Position numbers and translations under genes: made by a program. The notes below the pieces were generated by a model, which was given only the letters and a program-made list of their open reading frames with translations, ran no database searches and had not been told where the DNA came from. From NCBI GenBank assembly GCA_014773175.1, contig VXCM01001536.1, positions 7,688 to 71,687 on the forward strand: 64,000 nt of DNA, written 5' to 3'. The stretch comes from Lucifuga dentata. Its lineage: Eukaryota; Chordata; Actinopteri; Ophidiiformes; Bythitidae. Each line of letters starts with the position of its first letter. The stretch's first letter is position 1. Shown in pieces: positions 51,501 to 61,139 of the stretch.

Positions 51501-54500
51501 CTACTTGAATGTCAGATCCAAATGACAGCAACACATTCCCAGGCACGGCACACAGTATTTGCTGCCCTATGGATTAAGTGCCAAGTCAGGTTGAATTTAT
51601 TTCTGGAGCACATTGTCACATACAAGGGATTTACAGGGCCAGATGAAGACAAGGAAAAGCTCCCTAAAAGACAAAGCATGAAAGGAAAATGGTAAAAAAT
51701 AAAAAATAAAATAAAAGTAAAAACAAGGAGAGCTTCTCTGTCCTTGAACATCCAGGTATGACAGGGATGCAGCCAATGACAAAGAAAAGAAAGTTGTAAC
51801 AGTAATGGAAAATAAATACAGCAGTGTAACTATGATCCAACAATAGGATGTGGTTGTGTTGTAGATCCAAAATAAGAAGCCTAATAAAGGTTTAGGAGAG
51901 CCTTCAGTGAAAGAGTCGAGCAAAATAACTCCAACCATATAAATCAATGAGTGACAATGTCCACAAAATGTTGTTGTTCATTAACTGACTAAAGGTGTCC
52001 TGAAATGTATCTTATAAATTTGCAGTTTGTTATCACAGTCATGACTTTATTTCAGAAATCTAAAAATATTGAAACATAATCCTTCAATTTGCCATTGTTG
52101 AAACAGTTGTATCATCTCTCTCATGATTTTGGAGCAAAGCTGGAATGATACAAAACAGTTTCCCAACAACTGATTTGATCAATTTCAAGTTTTGGCTAAC
52201 TGAGCAGACAGATGTTAACTCGCAGTCAGGGAGACAATAATTCCAACCTCTTGAACCTGAAAAATGCAAATAGCATTTAGAGTCCAGCATGACACCAGCA
52301 CAGTCAATTACAGCTAAAAGCATGGTACAGCCTGAGAATACATACTGATATGTCTGTGTTTTCATCTCAGTAAGGAGAAATTATTAGCTTAATACCAGTA
52401 ATGTATATTTTCCATGAAGAGCAGCAGGGAAACCATACATAAATTAAACACTGACTGTGTTGTTCTGACACACACACAATCTCTCTGGACCTTGTGACCA
52501 AAGGAGAGGCTGACAGCTGATCCCTCAGGACCATGCCCGTAATGTGAGAACAAACATTCACACAATACACACACACACACACGCCAGTAGTACCGCCACA
52601 TTACAACAGTGAGTGGAGGTTACAAAAGCTGACTAATTGCCAGAAATTATTGGACTGTTCCACTAAATATAACACTCGGGCTAAAAATGACACCAGTTAT
52701 CTGGCCAGTGAGCAAGGCACTAATCTGAAATTGACATGTGCTTTAGTTTGATCCCTCTATAAATATCTGTGTGTATTACACAGCAATATAGGCTTGTGAA
52801 CCAATATAAATTGTTTGCAGCACTATAACTTAAAGTAAAGATTCATGTCTGTTTCCTCCTGTGTTAAGCTCTCTTGCTCTCTGCATGTTGTTGCTGATTG
52901 GCTGTTTATTCTGAACACTTCATGAGACCTCAATCTTAACACTGATGGCACGTTATATTAATACAGATCATCTTTAAAAAAGAATTCAGCTATTGTGTAA
53001 CTTTAATTTTTACTTTAACTAAACCTTTAAGTAAAGCCTCATCCAAAATAAATACTCCCCTCTAATCCTCAGATTTCCCAGCCTCATAGGTGGTGCCAGA
53101 TGTAGGGGGCTGTGGTTAACTCCACTCTCTTCCACTTCCTCATTCTCCTGGCTCAACTCTGCCTTTGACCCCTGCGGATCTAGTTACACCCTGCATACAC
53201 AGCACCTAAACACGAGTGTCATCTATAGGAGGAGCTGATTTTTCCCACATAAGTAAAAAAACCAAACAAGCAATAAAGGCATTGAAACACCACTGTAAAA
53301 ACATCTGTATCACCACAAGTCATCTAGTTTTACAATCAGTTTGAATATTTAAACAACAATACTGATGATTTTGCATGCTCAAATATATAACCCACATACA
53401 TGTTATGTTATTGTCAACATTTCCCAAAATATACTGCTGGAAATTCTGAATTTTAGAACTGTTTTTCCTACCTTCCAGACCGCCATTAGTTTCAGTTCAT
53501 TAAAGTAAGCTATTAAAGTCAACTTGTAGCGACTTGAAACACGCAGAAACAAGACAGATAATCCATCACAGCAAACACTATGTCTGTTAGCTTTTTGTTG
53601 GAGTAACCTTATTTAACTGCTCCAACACGGAGCTGCATGGAAGACAATGTATGTCTCTGGCAGGGAATATACTCCCAGGAGAAGACGGCTTTTACCGAGA
53701 AATTTAAACAACCATTCCTTCTAAAATCATGCAGGAAATTGTTTGACAGTAACTTAAGATGTATATGGTAGTATGATTGGACTTAAACCTGCAAAATCAC
53801 TGGTATGGCCCTTTAAAGACAATAGCAGACTTTTCAAAATATTTGAATATTCTGAATAATCTGAATAATCAAAATAAATCAAGACAGAGGTTAGAAGTAG
53901 TACTGTCAGGCTGCAAATGTGACATAAAAAAGTCAGTTCTCCATGCTTAGCTTTTGTTCCAACAGCTATAAAATACAATTTTTAAATCCAGCATAAGTGT
54001 ACTACACCATCACTGAATAATTACTTATGCCAGACAAAGAGAAGTAGTTGATAGACAGAACGAGAGGCATGGAGACGGGTAAACACTACCTGGTATATCC
54101 ATGAACTCATCCAGGTTAGGCTGCAGTGGAGTCAGGCCCGGCTGGATTATATCAGCATTGCTAGTGTATGCTGAGGAGGAAGAGAACATCATGTGAGACA
54201 TGAGATGGACAGACGGACATAGATGGGTGCATCAACATCAGTGTGTCTGTCTGATTGTGTGTGAAAAAGCATCTTTCCTCATGTGAATTTCCTTATTTGC
54301 AGGGTGGGTTCTTCTTGACTGGTTGATCATCAAGCTCACCAGCTGCCAAACTGTAGCGGAGGTCAAAAACTGTCTCTAAGAGCGTAACTATGTGTCTACT
54401 CTGAAAAGCAACATCTCATCAATGTAAAGTTATTTACAGTGTGCAGTAATAACAGTATTCACACATCTAAAAGGCACAATGCATTCAGCAGAAGTGATTT

Positions 54501-57500
54501 TCATCATATTAAATTACATGTCTGCCCTCTTTCCTCCTGTATAGGACACATATCATTGCCTTTTATGAAAATCACCTTTACTAAAATAAAACACGTAGGA
54601 CACCTTATGGTGTTTGTTGAACCATTCTGAAAATTGAAACGGCTATGTTGCATATAAGACATTTGTGGACATAAATGTATTTCTTTGTGTTTTTCCTCCA
54701 CCTTTAAACTTCTGGAAATATATAATGTACATGTAAATTATGAGCTTCTAAAAGGATTTTTGGCAATCCTTGCCTCAAGAGGTGAAATGAAGTATCCTCC
54801 CTAAGATCCTTGATGCTATGATAAATGTACCCTCATGCCACCAATTTGATGGCGGATTTTACACTGACACCAACACAGCGTTACAGTTGAAAGTCATCTT
54901 GAAAATTCAGTGTTTTACTCACTGTTGTGTCTGTCACTGGCCCATGGGCAAGGTTTTTGTGTCATGGTGAACAGAGTGTCAGAGATGTCAGACAGAAGGC
55001 AGTCCAGATCAAACATGTGGGCCTCCACCGGTGGGGCCTCAGGCTCCTGGTACATCTGGTTGGACCATTTCTCCAGCTTGGCCTGGCAGATCTGACCCTG
55101 GAGCAACATCCACAGATCACAACACTTACAGGACCTGCAGACACATCCAAAGTCAGTCCCTGATCTGTCCATTAGAGGGCTCTCTACTACCAACAGCCAA
55201 AGTGTATAGTGATCCATTGATGGTGTCGCTCTCCCAACATATTTATTTCCAGAGTGGTTATGAATAAAAGCATGTAGTGACATTAAAAGAGAAAACTTCA
55301 TCTTGTTCCATTACAAAATGCAAGTAAATACCCAACATCTGCAGAATGCATATTAAGCTTGTCACAAAAATCAGCGAATCTGCAATTAGCCTTTAAAATA
55401 CAATGATGCCTGCTCATTAAAAACAAATACTAAACAAAATACACCAAAAACCGTTTCGTTTTAGCCTGCATATCCACTTACAAAAAAGGCAAAATAACAA
55501 ATGCATTGTATTTGCATCTACTCCATTATTACACGTAGTTTCTAAAAACAGTCAGAAGCTAAATGCCAAATTTTTCCTACCTTCTTAAAAACCACCTAAA
55601 ACACTCACAGGTAATGAAGATCCAGTGCCAGTTTACGGTCTCTGATTGAGATGCTTCACCCAATCTTCACCATCCACTTGTAACTTTGAGGCCACATTTA
55701 TAGGGAAGCCCAAATGGAGCAGGAAACTGTTTTGATTACGTCCAAGCACACGAATCCCTCCTTATAATTTATTTATCTCTCGATTTGTTTTGATTGAGGG
55801 AGAATATAAGTGTGTACAAGCAGAGAGGTAAGATTGTTTTTTGTGTGTGTGTGCATTTGTGTGTGTGTGCGTGATGAAAAAGCAGTTTTGACATATTGTT
55901 CAAAAACACTAGCCCCCTACAGGTTATCATTATGTTGGCTTTGTTCATTTCTTTATTTTTACGTCTAACCATTTCAATAAAAGCAGCAGCCTTTTGTCCC
56001 TGACCTAATTCTGGCAGTCACACTCATGTGCAGGCAGAAGACCTCAGGCCTCTACCAACACAAACCTCACTTAAGAGAAATATTATACATATGTGTGTTT
56101 TCCATTTCCGGTGGGCATTATTTACATTTCAATGGGTTTCCTCCAATTACATTATAGATTTGTGTAAATGTAAAGTGAACAGGTATGAGATGAGATTTCA
56201 AAGGGCACATGCATTGATGTGCCCTTTGAAATCTCATCTCAAAGGGCACGTTTATTCATTTTCATTTATTTTTATCTTGATCCTATGATAAATGCACTCT
56301 CATGCCACCCAAAAACTACCAATTTGATGGTGGATTTTGCAAATCACCTTTGCAATGCTTTCATGTGCAAAACCACATTGATCCACTTCTACTCTCCCTT
56401 GCAGCAGCACTGCTGTGCAAACTGAGTGAAAACAGGACATTTTGGGTTCTGTCTCTTTACTAAGGCCCCCTCTTGAAAAGCCACTCTGTTCTGATTGGTC
56501 AGTTGCATCAGGCCCTAGCAATAACACCCAGAAACACTAGTTCACTAGCCTCGTACATGTAGGGGTGGAGGCAAGGAAAATTCATACATGTGTTCCATGT
56601 TGATCTGAACATGTTACGAATGTAAAGGATTATTAAAAACAAAGCTTTCAGGAGCTATGTATTGGGCTTAGCGGATGCATTTCCATAGGCATAAACCTCA
56701 AGTGTCACAACTTTGATAATGGCCAACACATACTATACTATAAAAATGAGGAAAACTATCAAAAAAAAATAGCATGTTCTGAGATAAGGTACAGGTCTGA
56801 TGTCAGACCTCAACCACTGTCCTTTGAGAGTAGAGCATAATATAAAGTAAGAATATACAATAGGGATACCAGTGTTGCAGTAAAGACGCCTCAGAAGTTG
56901 TACAGTCCACTCCCACACTGTATGCTTTATGTTGTTGTAAGTCAGTAACAATCAGTTCATATCTATAAAGCAAAAACTACATAAGACTTTAAAGTTCTCA
57001 TCAAACTGCATAACAATGCATCTTTGTTGAAGCACTGCCCCACTATTGCCTTTGTTTATGACTTGATCCAATATCTGGGAGGGATTTTATTTCTCTCTCA
57101 AATGTTTGATTTGAAGTTTGAGGACTGTCAGTATAATATTAATTGTCAGTCGAATAAATTCAGAATGTTTGGAAATATGATGTTAGAGGAAAGCACAAAC
57201 TACTTTCCCTTTGCAAATTGAAATGAAAATGATTTTGTGAGAATATGTCTAAAATATATAGCCAATTAAATTTTACATTGCGGCTTGGAGCGCTGGAAAC
57301 TCTGAACTAGACCATATAATAAACATTAATATTATAAGAATGAACTCCTGGGATAGATTCACTGAATGTAATCTGTTAAGACAAAAGGCAAGATAACACT
57401 TTGGGAACAGATCATAAAAACCTGGTTTAGTGAGCTTCGACCTGTCAGCTACTTGTTGATTTGTGCTCTTTGAAATGCCGCTGAGTTAACTTGCACTATA

Positions 57501-60500
57501 AATGTATATTTAGTATATAAGAAAGTCAATTATTATCTTTGTAGGGGGTCTTAATTTTGACCTCAATCAATGAGGGTTAGTTAAATGAGGGAAGAGGCAG
57601 TAGGATGAGGCACACGTCACCGTGTCGTGAATCATGTCATGACTGAGGTACTTCCCAAGTCCCTTCACTTTCTGCAGCCTGTCCACTTTTCCTTCTGGTC
57701 TTTTGTTTGTTTCTGCCACCGTGACATCACTGACAGACTCAGAGCCCCTCTGCACAAAGCGCTGCTTGAAGTAGGTCAGATTTGATTAAGTGACATTAAA
57801 TGGCAGCTATTTTACTTGAATAAAGATAAAACCTGAGGGAATATTAAAGGTATTGCCACCGCTAGAAATCAATGTGTCAGTTTCCTACAAATGTTGGGCC
57901 ATGACGCAAATTGTTTTGCATGTTTCCATTTCTCTTTTTTCATCCTATTTTCCTCTCGGTTAACAAGTCAGATTAAATCAATCTGCTATTAATATGTGCC
58001 TGTAGGACTTTGATGATCATATGTGGAACTCTAACCACATTCAAACATAAACACACACATGCACAAGGTCATCTCAGTCAGATATCTTCAATCTGCAGAG
58101 GTCAAAAGCAATGTTTGTATAAATTAATGCTTCCAAACCTATTGAACGAGATATACAATAGAATAACAGGACAACAGGATGTGGGTGAATCTGTTTCATA
58201 CCTTTTGTAGCATTGATAAGATGTCATCCTTATTTTTCTGGAGCTGCAAAGAAAAAGAAGGGTAAAACTGCATGAATTTAATTAGAAATTTCATTTTTAA
58301 AAATACACAGGAGATGAAATGTATTCTAGAACAGTGGTTCTCAGTGGTACAATTATTCACAAACAACAATTATTTTTTGCTGAAAATAATCCAACTCCCA
58401 TGTGCACATTATTTCCAATCTACCTGGATGTCAATAATGATTCGTGCTCATACTGTAAACTTCTCAATTTCAATACAGTACATGTACAAAAGCATCAGTT
58501 TTCTTACAGTTTAGATGATTTGTTCAACTGTGGTACTTGGTTCAAAAAGATAGAGAGGCACTGATTGAGAACCTGCAGCTGTGGAGGTGAAATTTATCGA
58601 ATGACAGATGAATTCTCACCCTCTTCTTGTAGTAAATCCTCCACTTGTGATACTCTTTGATCACCACCTCAATCCTTCGTTTCCAGTAGCTGCCCTCTAA
58701 CACAATCGCCTTTTTAACACACAAAAACAAATACCATGCTTAAGACTTTCTGGACAGAGTAAATCATTTGTAAAAAAATAAATATGTTACTTGAAGATTC
58801 CAGATTTAATTAGTTGGCCCTAATTAGTTAAAATCAATTTCCCAGGGACACAAATCACTCACTTCAGGCTTGCGATGTGCTTCTGCCTCTGAGCCGTCCA
58901 GTGGGGTGACAAATCCACACACTGGGTTCTTCCTCTTCTCCACATCTAAAACACAGCAGATTGAAGCAATATAAGCTGATTTTATAGTCGATTGTATGTT
59001 GTTAAGTTCTATTTTTAATGGACAAAAACAATTTGACTGTGGAAAAACTGTCGATGAAAACTAAAATACAGTTTTTTGCTTTGGAACATGGTTGGCAGTA
59101 ATGTAATGGTGAGTAGTATTTATTGAGCTCAAACATGCAAAGCCACCAGTATGGTCCTTTAACTAAAGGATGTGAGCACTTCTTCTGCCACAGCATGTTT
59201 GGCATAGGCCAATCTGTTGTTCTTTTTCTTTCTCATTAATTTGCATTTGACATCCTTGTTTCCATCTTAATCCTTGGTTTCCTGATAATCCAGGCAGCAG
59301 TAGATGAGTGATGGACTCACACTGAATGAACCAAGCCCTCCAGATCGCATTGTTCAGGCGGATCTTGTCCCTCCACAGCAACCGAAGACCTTTGAAAGAC
59401 TTCCACTTGGGAGAGACTATCTTACCACTGTAAAAAAAAAAAAAAAAAAAAAAAAAAATCAGATTGTAAGGATATTTAGTCCAGCATATCAAAAACACAA
59501 GTCACTTATGATATACAAAGTGCTACTCTTTTCTTGCCTTTAAAAGATATCCCTACACACACACAGACACAATAAATGAGAAATTTAAGTGACTGGATAC
59601 TCTTTGGGCAAAATGGAAACTTGGGAAATGAAGCAGCATCTGAAGAGCCCTGCTTCACCCCTGTTTGAAATCTGTCCTGATTTTGACTAATAGTATCCAA
59701 TCAGCTTACTCACCAGTACACTGGCAAGCTGTTTGTGCTTCTCTCAGCTTTCTGAGTGATGAAAAAAGGCCTCTTAATGTGAGGTGCTCAGAGAGTTGCT
59801 AGGAAGCCAGGAGAATCATTTTCAACATGCTTTTAATGGAGCAACAGATGCACAAAACAGCAGAGACAGCATATCACTGCAGAAAAATAACTAACACCAG
59901 CCTGGTTAATGACAAATAGGCACATTGGACACTTTATACACACACACACACACACACACACTGTGTGTGTGTGTGTGTGTGTGTGTATAAAGTGCCATTA
60001 TTAAACTGCCATTATTAAAAACAGTCTAGTGTATGTTGTACGTTTCATTTAGTGTGAGACTATCATTAAACAATTAAAAAAAAACACAAGCTTGGCACTC
60101 AGATTGGTAGAAAGATGTGTTTTTTTGGGCCAGAGGTTGATAGCAGCAATTATGAAGCAGCTGTGTGAGCAACACTGAAGCTTAATTTTCTCATGTCTAA
60201 AAAGTCCCTGTTTCTTTTCAATGTTGTGTCAGATATTGGTCAGTTTTTAATCAGAAAGTAAGAAAGCTAAGGGCAAACAAATCTGACTCCAATATGACAA
60301 GCCTGATTATTTTAACGTTGCAGAGAATAAAATCACCTGCAATCGTTTCATGTTCTTCTGTCCTTTCCCTCAGTTACACTGTAATCTCTCCAGCAGCCAA
60401 CTAGAAGCAAAGTCCAGCATTCAGTGAAGATTTTCCAAACTGTTGCGCAAGAGACTGAAAAAATCTAAAAACACATCCACTCACAGCAAAAGCCTTTCAG

Positions 60501-61139
60501 TTTGCGAGGAAAATACAGAGAGCTATATACTATCAGTAATTTTTAAATATATGCAAATATGAGCTCCAGAAAGGGGGACAGAGTGGGTAAAAGCCATCTA
60601 AAAGCTGTTCTAACCAGGTTAAAACAAATCTATATGTGCATTTAACTTTTTGCATCAGTTTGATGTATTTTATTTAAGGCTCTATTACATTAATTATGAG
60701 GTCAAACTGAACAGAAAGGGGTAAACCTTTACACAAATTGAAGTGGATGTACATAGGCAGCCAAAGTGAGTGGGTTTATTGTGGAGACCCACCTGTAGGC
60801 CAGGGACATGCACTCAAACAGGCGAGTCAGAGTAGGGTCGATGCTCAGGCTGCCGGAGCTGAACGGTCCGTACCGGTACGTCTGGCACCACGTCCTGTTC
60901 ACCGTGTCAAAGTCATATGTGAGAGCTGCTCCGCTTTTCCTCCTGCGCGGCGTGGAGTCGCTGTGGGGAGACGACACCATGAAGTGTCCGCTGTGGATCA
61001 CCTGGCTGCCGTGGAAGGGCCCAGAGGAGCATCCGGTACCCGCCACCTGCGCAGGATCTCCCTCCTGTTCCGAGAAGGAGTCCGAGGAGTCGTGGAGCTG
61101 GCTGTGTCCGGATGAAGACGCCGTGCCTGTGCCTGCCAT
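44869..61139 (-). CDS. mlxipl: mlxipl (ChREBP), carbohydrate-response bHLH-Zip transcription factor, complete gene, 17 coding exons
   Basis: MLXIPL is a Mondo-family factor that shuttles from cytoplasm to nucleus when glucose metabolites rise, pairs with MLX and binds carbohydrate response elements of glycolytic and lipogenic genes. The spliced model is about 937 residues (human about 850). Seen in order: Mondo conserved region I (IHSGHFMVSS, residues 48-57), further glucose-sensing N-terminal segments including SGKIVSPKWK, the basic WKRRIEVVIKEYHKW block, a 'SDISDTLFTM' motif, NADIIQPGLTPLQPNLDEF, a long Ser/Thr/Pro-rich middle (about 360-715), bHLH (RRITHISAEQKRR, 720-732, with the H-E-R DNA contacts), a leucine zipper, and the C-terminal dimerisation/cytoplasmic-localisation domain (NWKFWI...PLFESYNGMV). 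Paralogue MondoA (mlxip) is less likely: 'SIDPTLTRLFEC', 'DTLFTMTQ' and 'IKLGFDTL' follow ChREBP. All introns are GT-AG and phases agree once two assembly errors in exon 10 are corrected. Confidence 0.95.
45153..45282 (-). CDS. mlxipl: mlxipl exon 16
   Basis: Encodes FSIIIEPLFESYNGMVSTAS, then VEDLCRSTLSWLDQYCSLP and ALRP. Acceptor ccattgtcag|TTCAGT, donor AGACCCA|gtgagt. Found from the conserved protein rather than from an open frame. Confidence 0.95.
45624..45647. repeat. (GA)n microsatellite
   Basis: About 11 GA units in an mlxipl intron. Confidence 0.9.
46163..46194. repeat. Poly-T with N
   Basis: About 31 T with N at 46178, in an mlxipl intron. Confidence 0.9.
46515..46638 (-). CDS. 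mlxipl: mlxipl exon 15
   Basis: Encodes ACQQQLPATGVPITRQRFDH and EYVHAQTLQNWKFWI, the start of the dimerisation and cytoplasmic localisation domain. Acceptor ctttgtacag|TGCGTG, donor TGGATT|gtatcc (a weaker donor). No single open frame marks it, so simple ORF calling misses it. Confidence 0.95.
46778..47375 (+). mobile_element. RTE-like LINE/SINE 3' tail, interrupted
   Basis: Head 'agcactcagagcgcatacct' and 'ctgccaaggccgaacaggcc' at 46785-46825. Tail 'aacaaagttttatcaaaact', 'cctgctaacaaaccaacc' and 'gaaaacataactgccttggcagag' near 47250-47372. About 380 bp of unrelated sequence lies between. Confidence 0.6.
47488..47615 (-). CDS. mlxipl: mlxipl exon 14 (helix 2 end and leucine zipper)
   Basis: Encodes ISKATTLQKTAEYI and then a heptad-patterned segment (MQQERAQLHEEAQRL, EEIQHLNSAI) forming the zipper that pairs with MLX. 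Acceptor tgctggcacag|ATCAGC, donor ATCAA|gtgagt, splitting an Asn codon. Confidence 0.97.
47836..47958 (-). CDS. mlxipl: mlxipl exon 13 (basic helix-loop-helix)
   Basis: Encodes ESRRITHISAEQKRRFNIKL and GFDTLQNLVTTLSSQPSIK. His724, Glu728 and Arg732 are the E-box contact triad of bHLH-Zip proteins. Acceptor attctacag|CAACCAG, donor ATAAAG|gtaccg, phase 0. Confidence 0.97.
48124..48239 (-). CDS. mlxipl: mlxipl exon 12
   Basis: Encodes SFSGHPGQTSPTNRFDKSSS and a Ser/Pro/Gly-rich tail ending KIESNK, just before the bHLH. Acceptor cttttttcttttag|TTAGTT, donor AATAAG|gtagga. Confidence 0.92.
48539..48594. repeat. (AAAAC)n and poly-A
   Basis: Five aaaac units followed by about 29 A in an mlxipl intron. 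Confidence 0.9.
48861..49119 (-). CDS. mlxipl: mlxipl exon 11
   Basis: Encodes a serine run (AGC repeats), a GAP/Thr/Ser-rich stretch and LLIPKTEKLSPVQ, equivalent to human 'LLVPKAERLSP'. Acceptor ctttatcag|TCGAGC, donor TTAACAG|gtaaac. Confidence 0.93.
50112..50185 (-). CDS. mlxipl: mlxipl exon 10
   Basis: Encodes KPSLGFDTILLTAKGQRSSS followed by PSSS. Acceptor ctgtgttttcag|GAAAGCC needs a one-nt carry-over from the previous exon, which is the evidence for the frame correction there. Donor TCCTCA|gtgagt, phase 0. Confidence 0.88.
50276..50958 (-). CDS. mlxipl: mlxipl exon 9 (numbered 10 if the cassette is counted), large Ser/Thr/Pro-rich exon with two assembly errors
   Basis: Acceptor cttttccag|CCAAATC, donor GTGAAC|gttagt. 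A perfect 64-bp duplication flanking an N at 50609 adds 65 nt and breaks the frame. A second N at 50328 lies in a C-run (minus strand). Read as one base, that N gives a frame incompatible with the next exon. Read as two bases (or one fewer C overall than now) the frame becomes PTSCLAKLLSSGTRE, which resembles human 'NNPCLTQLLTAA' and joins the next exon in phase. The corrected exon is about 619 nt. This is the Ser/Thr/Pro-rich activation region. Confidence 0.9.
50545..50673. repeat. 64-bp perfect direct duplication around single N in mlxipl coding exon
   Basis: Bases 50545-50608 recur exactly after N at 50609. Adding 65 nt to the exon creates a frameshift. Confidence 0.92.
51068..51219 (-). 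CDS. mlxipl: mlxipl exon 8
   Basis: Encodes DIFMNYRGQPTEQASFADCG and then a Ser/Ala/Pro-rich run ending LLIETQLAQ. Acceptor ggttttctcag|ATATCT, donor GCTCAG|gtacag. It begins the poorly conserved transactivation middle, so the identity rests on phase and context. Confidence 0.9.
53349..53816. mobile_element. TTAA-ended inverted-repeat element, copy 3
   Basis: Left end (tttaaacaacaatactgatgattttgcatg) and right end (cctgcaaaatcactggtatggccctttaa) are inverse. The interior aligns with copies 1 and 2. It lies in an mlxipl intron. Confidence 0.8.
54090..54170 (-). CDS. mlxipl: mlxipl exon 7
   Basis: Encodes YTSNADIIQPGLTPLQ and PNLDEFMDIP, a strongly conserved Mondo region V segment. Acceptor cttcctcctcag|CATACA, donor ATACCAG|gtagtg. 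A nearer AG (cactag) would put the conserved residues out of frame. Confidence 0.95.
54810..54880. repeat. Short dispersed repeat pair with 56281-56345
   Basis: Shares 'gctatgataaatgtaccctc' / 'atgccaccaatttgatggcgg' with 'ctatgataaatgcactctcatgccacc' and 'ccaatttgatggtggatttt' at 56283-56340. Confidence 0.6.
54923..55097 (-). CDS. mlxipl: mlxipl exon 6
   Basis: Encodes GQICQAKLEKWSN..., then DLDCLLSDISDTLFTMTQ, the ChREBP-type motif that MondoA carries as SEFSDTLFS. Acceptor gttgctccag|GGTCAG in phase 0, donor CACAACA|gtgagt. The open frame extends upstream of the acceptor; phase with exon 5 fixes the start chosen here. Confidence 0.9.
56187..56240. repeat. Perfect 24-bp inverted repeat with 6-nt spacer
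   Basis: gagatgagatttcaaagg (continuing gcacat) at 56187-56210, spacer gcattg, then the exact inverse at 56217-56240. A third partial copy (caaagggcac) follows directly. It lies in an mlxipl intron. Confidence 0.9.
57669..57764 (-). CDS. Possible in-phase cassette exon of mlxipl (unproven)
   Basis: A 96-nt open stretch between exon 5 and the next certain exon. Candidate acceptor is cctacttcaag|CAGCGC and candidate donor CTGCAGAAA|gtgaag. It would add 32 charged residues (including RFVQRGSESVSDVTV) without changing frame. The acceptor pyrimidine tract is weak, and the exon has no counterpart I recall in human ChREBP. It could be a lineage-specific alternative exon or chance. Confidence 0.35.
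58202..58243 (-). CDS. mlxipl: mlxipl exon 5 (42-nt small exon)
   Basis: Fourteen codons, LQKNKDDILSMLQK, phase 0 at both ends. Acceptor ctttttctttgcag, donor AAAAG|gtatga. Its position and charged sequence match the linker after YYKKR in other Mondo proteins. Confidence 0.85.
58620..58709 (-). CDS. mlxipl: mlxipl exon 4 (basic NLS region)
   Basis: Thirty codons, AIVLEGSYWKRRIEVVI followed by KEYHKWRIYYKKR. In mammalian ChREBP this region holds the bipartite nuclear localisation signal and the importin/14-3-3 contact. Acceptor gttaaaaag|GCGATT, donor AAGAGG|gtgaga, phase 0 at both ends. Confidence 0.95.
58863..58945 (-). CDS. mlxipl: mlxipl exon 3
   Basis: Encodes VEKRKNPVCGFVTPLDG and then SEAEAHRKPE, matching the ChREBP segment before the nuclear localisation block. 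Acceptor tgttttag|ATGTGG, donor CCTGAA|gtgagt, phase 1 in and phase 0 out. Confidence 0.95.
59079..59162. mobile_element. TTAA-ended inverted-repeat element, copy 4 (right end only)
   Basis: ttggcagtaatgtaatgg through gctcaaacatgcaaagccac and cagtatggtcctttaa matches the right 80 bp of copy 2. Confidence 0.75.
59321..59427 (-). CDS. mlxipl: mlxipl exon 2
   Basis: Encodes SGKIVSPKWK, a 'RDKIRLNNAIWRAW' motif and FIQ, a core part of the N-terminal glucose-sensing module. The acceptor is preceded by an almost pure run of about 28 T (minus strand), which serves as polypyrimidine tract. The donor is CAGT|gtgagt and splits a Tyr codon. Confidence 0.95.
59431..59458. repeat. Homopolymer A (plus) serving as polypyrimidine tract of mlxipl exon 2
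   Basis: The run ends two bases before the acceptor CAG, so on the transcript it reads as about 27 U directly before ACAG. Confidence 0.85.
59930..59994. repeat. Perfect palindrome: (CA)n/(TG)n with unique flanks
   Basis: Left arm cactttataca(ca)10c, one spacer base, then the exact 32-bp inverse ending tataaagtg. The unique flanks are also inverted, so this is more than CA repeats meeting TG repeats. It lies in mlxipl intron 1. Confidence 0.9.

Noticed and set aside
55098..55301. Extending mlxipl exon 6 to the upstream ATG of the open frame
   Set aside because: Phase with exon 5 and the acceptor at gttgctccag place the exon start at 55097.
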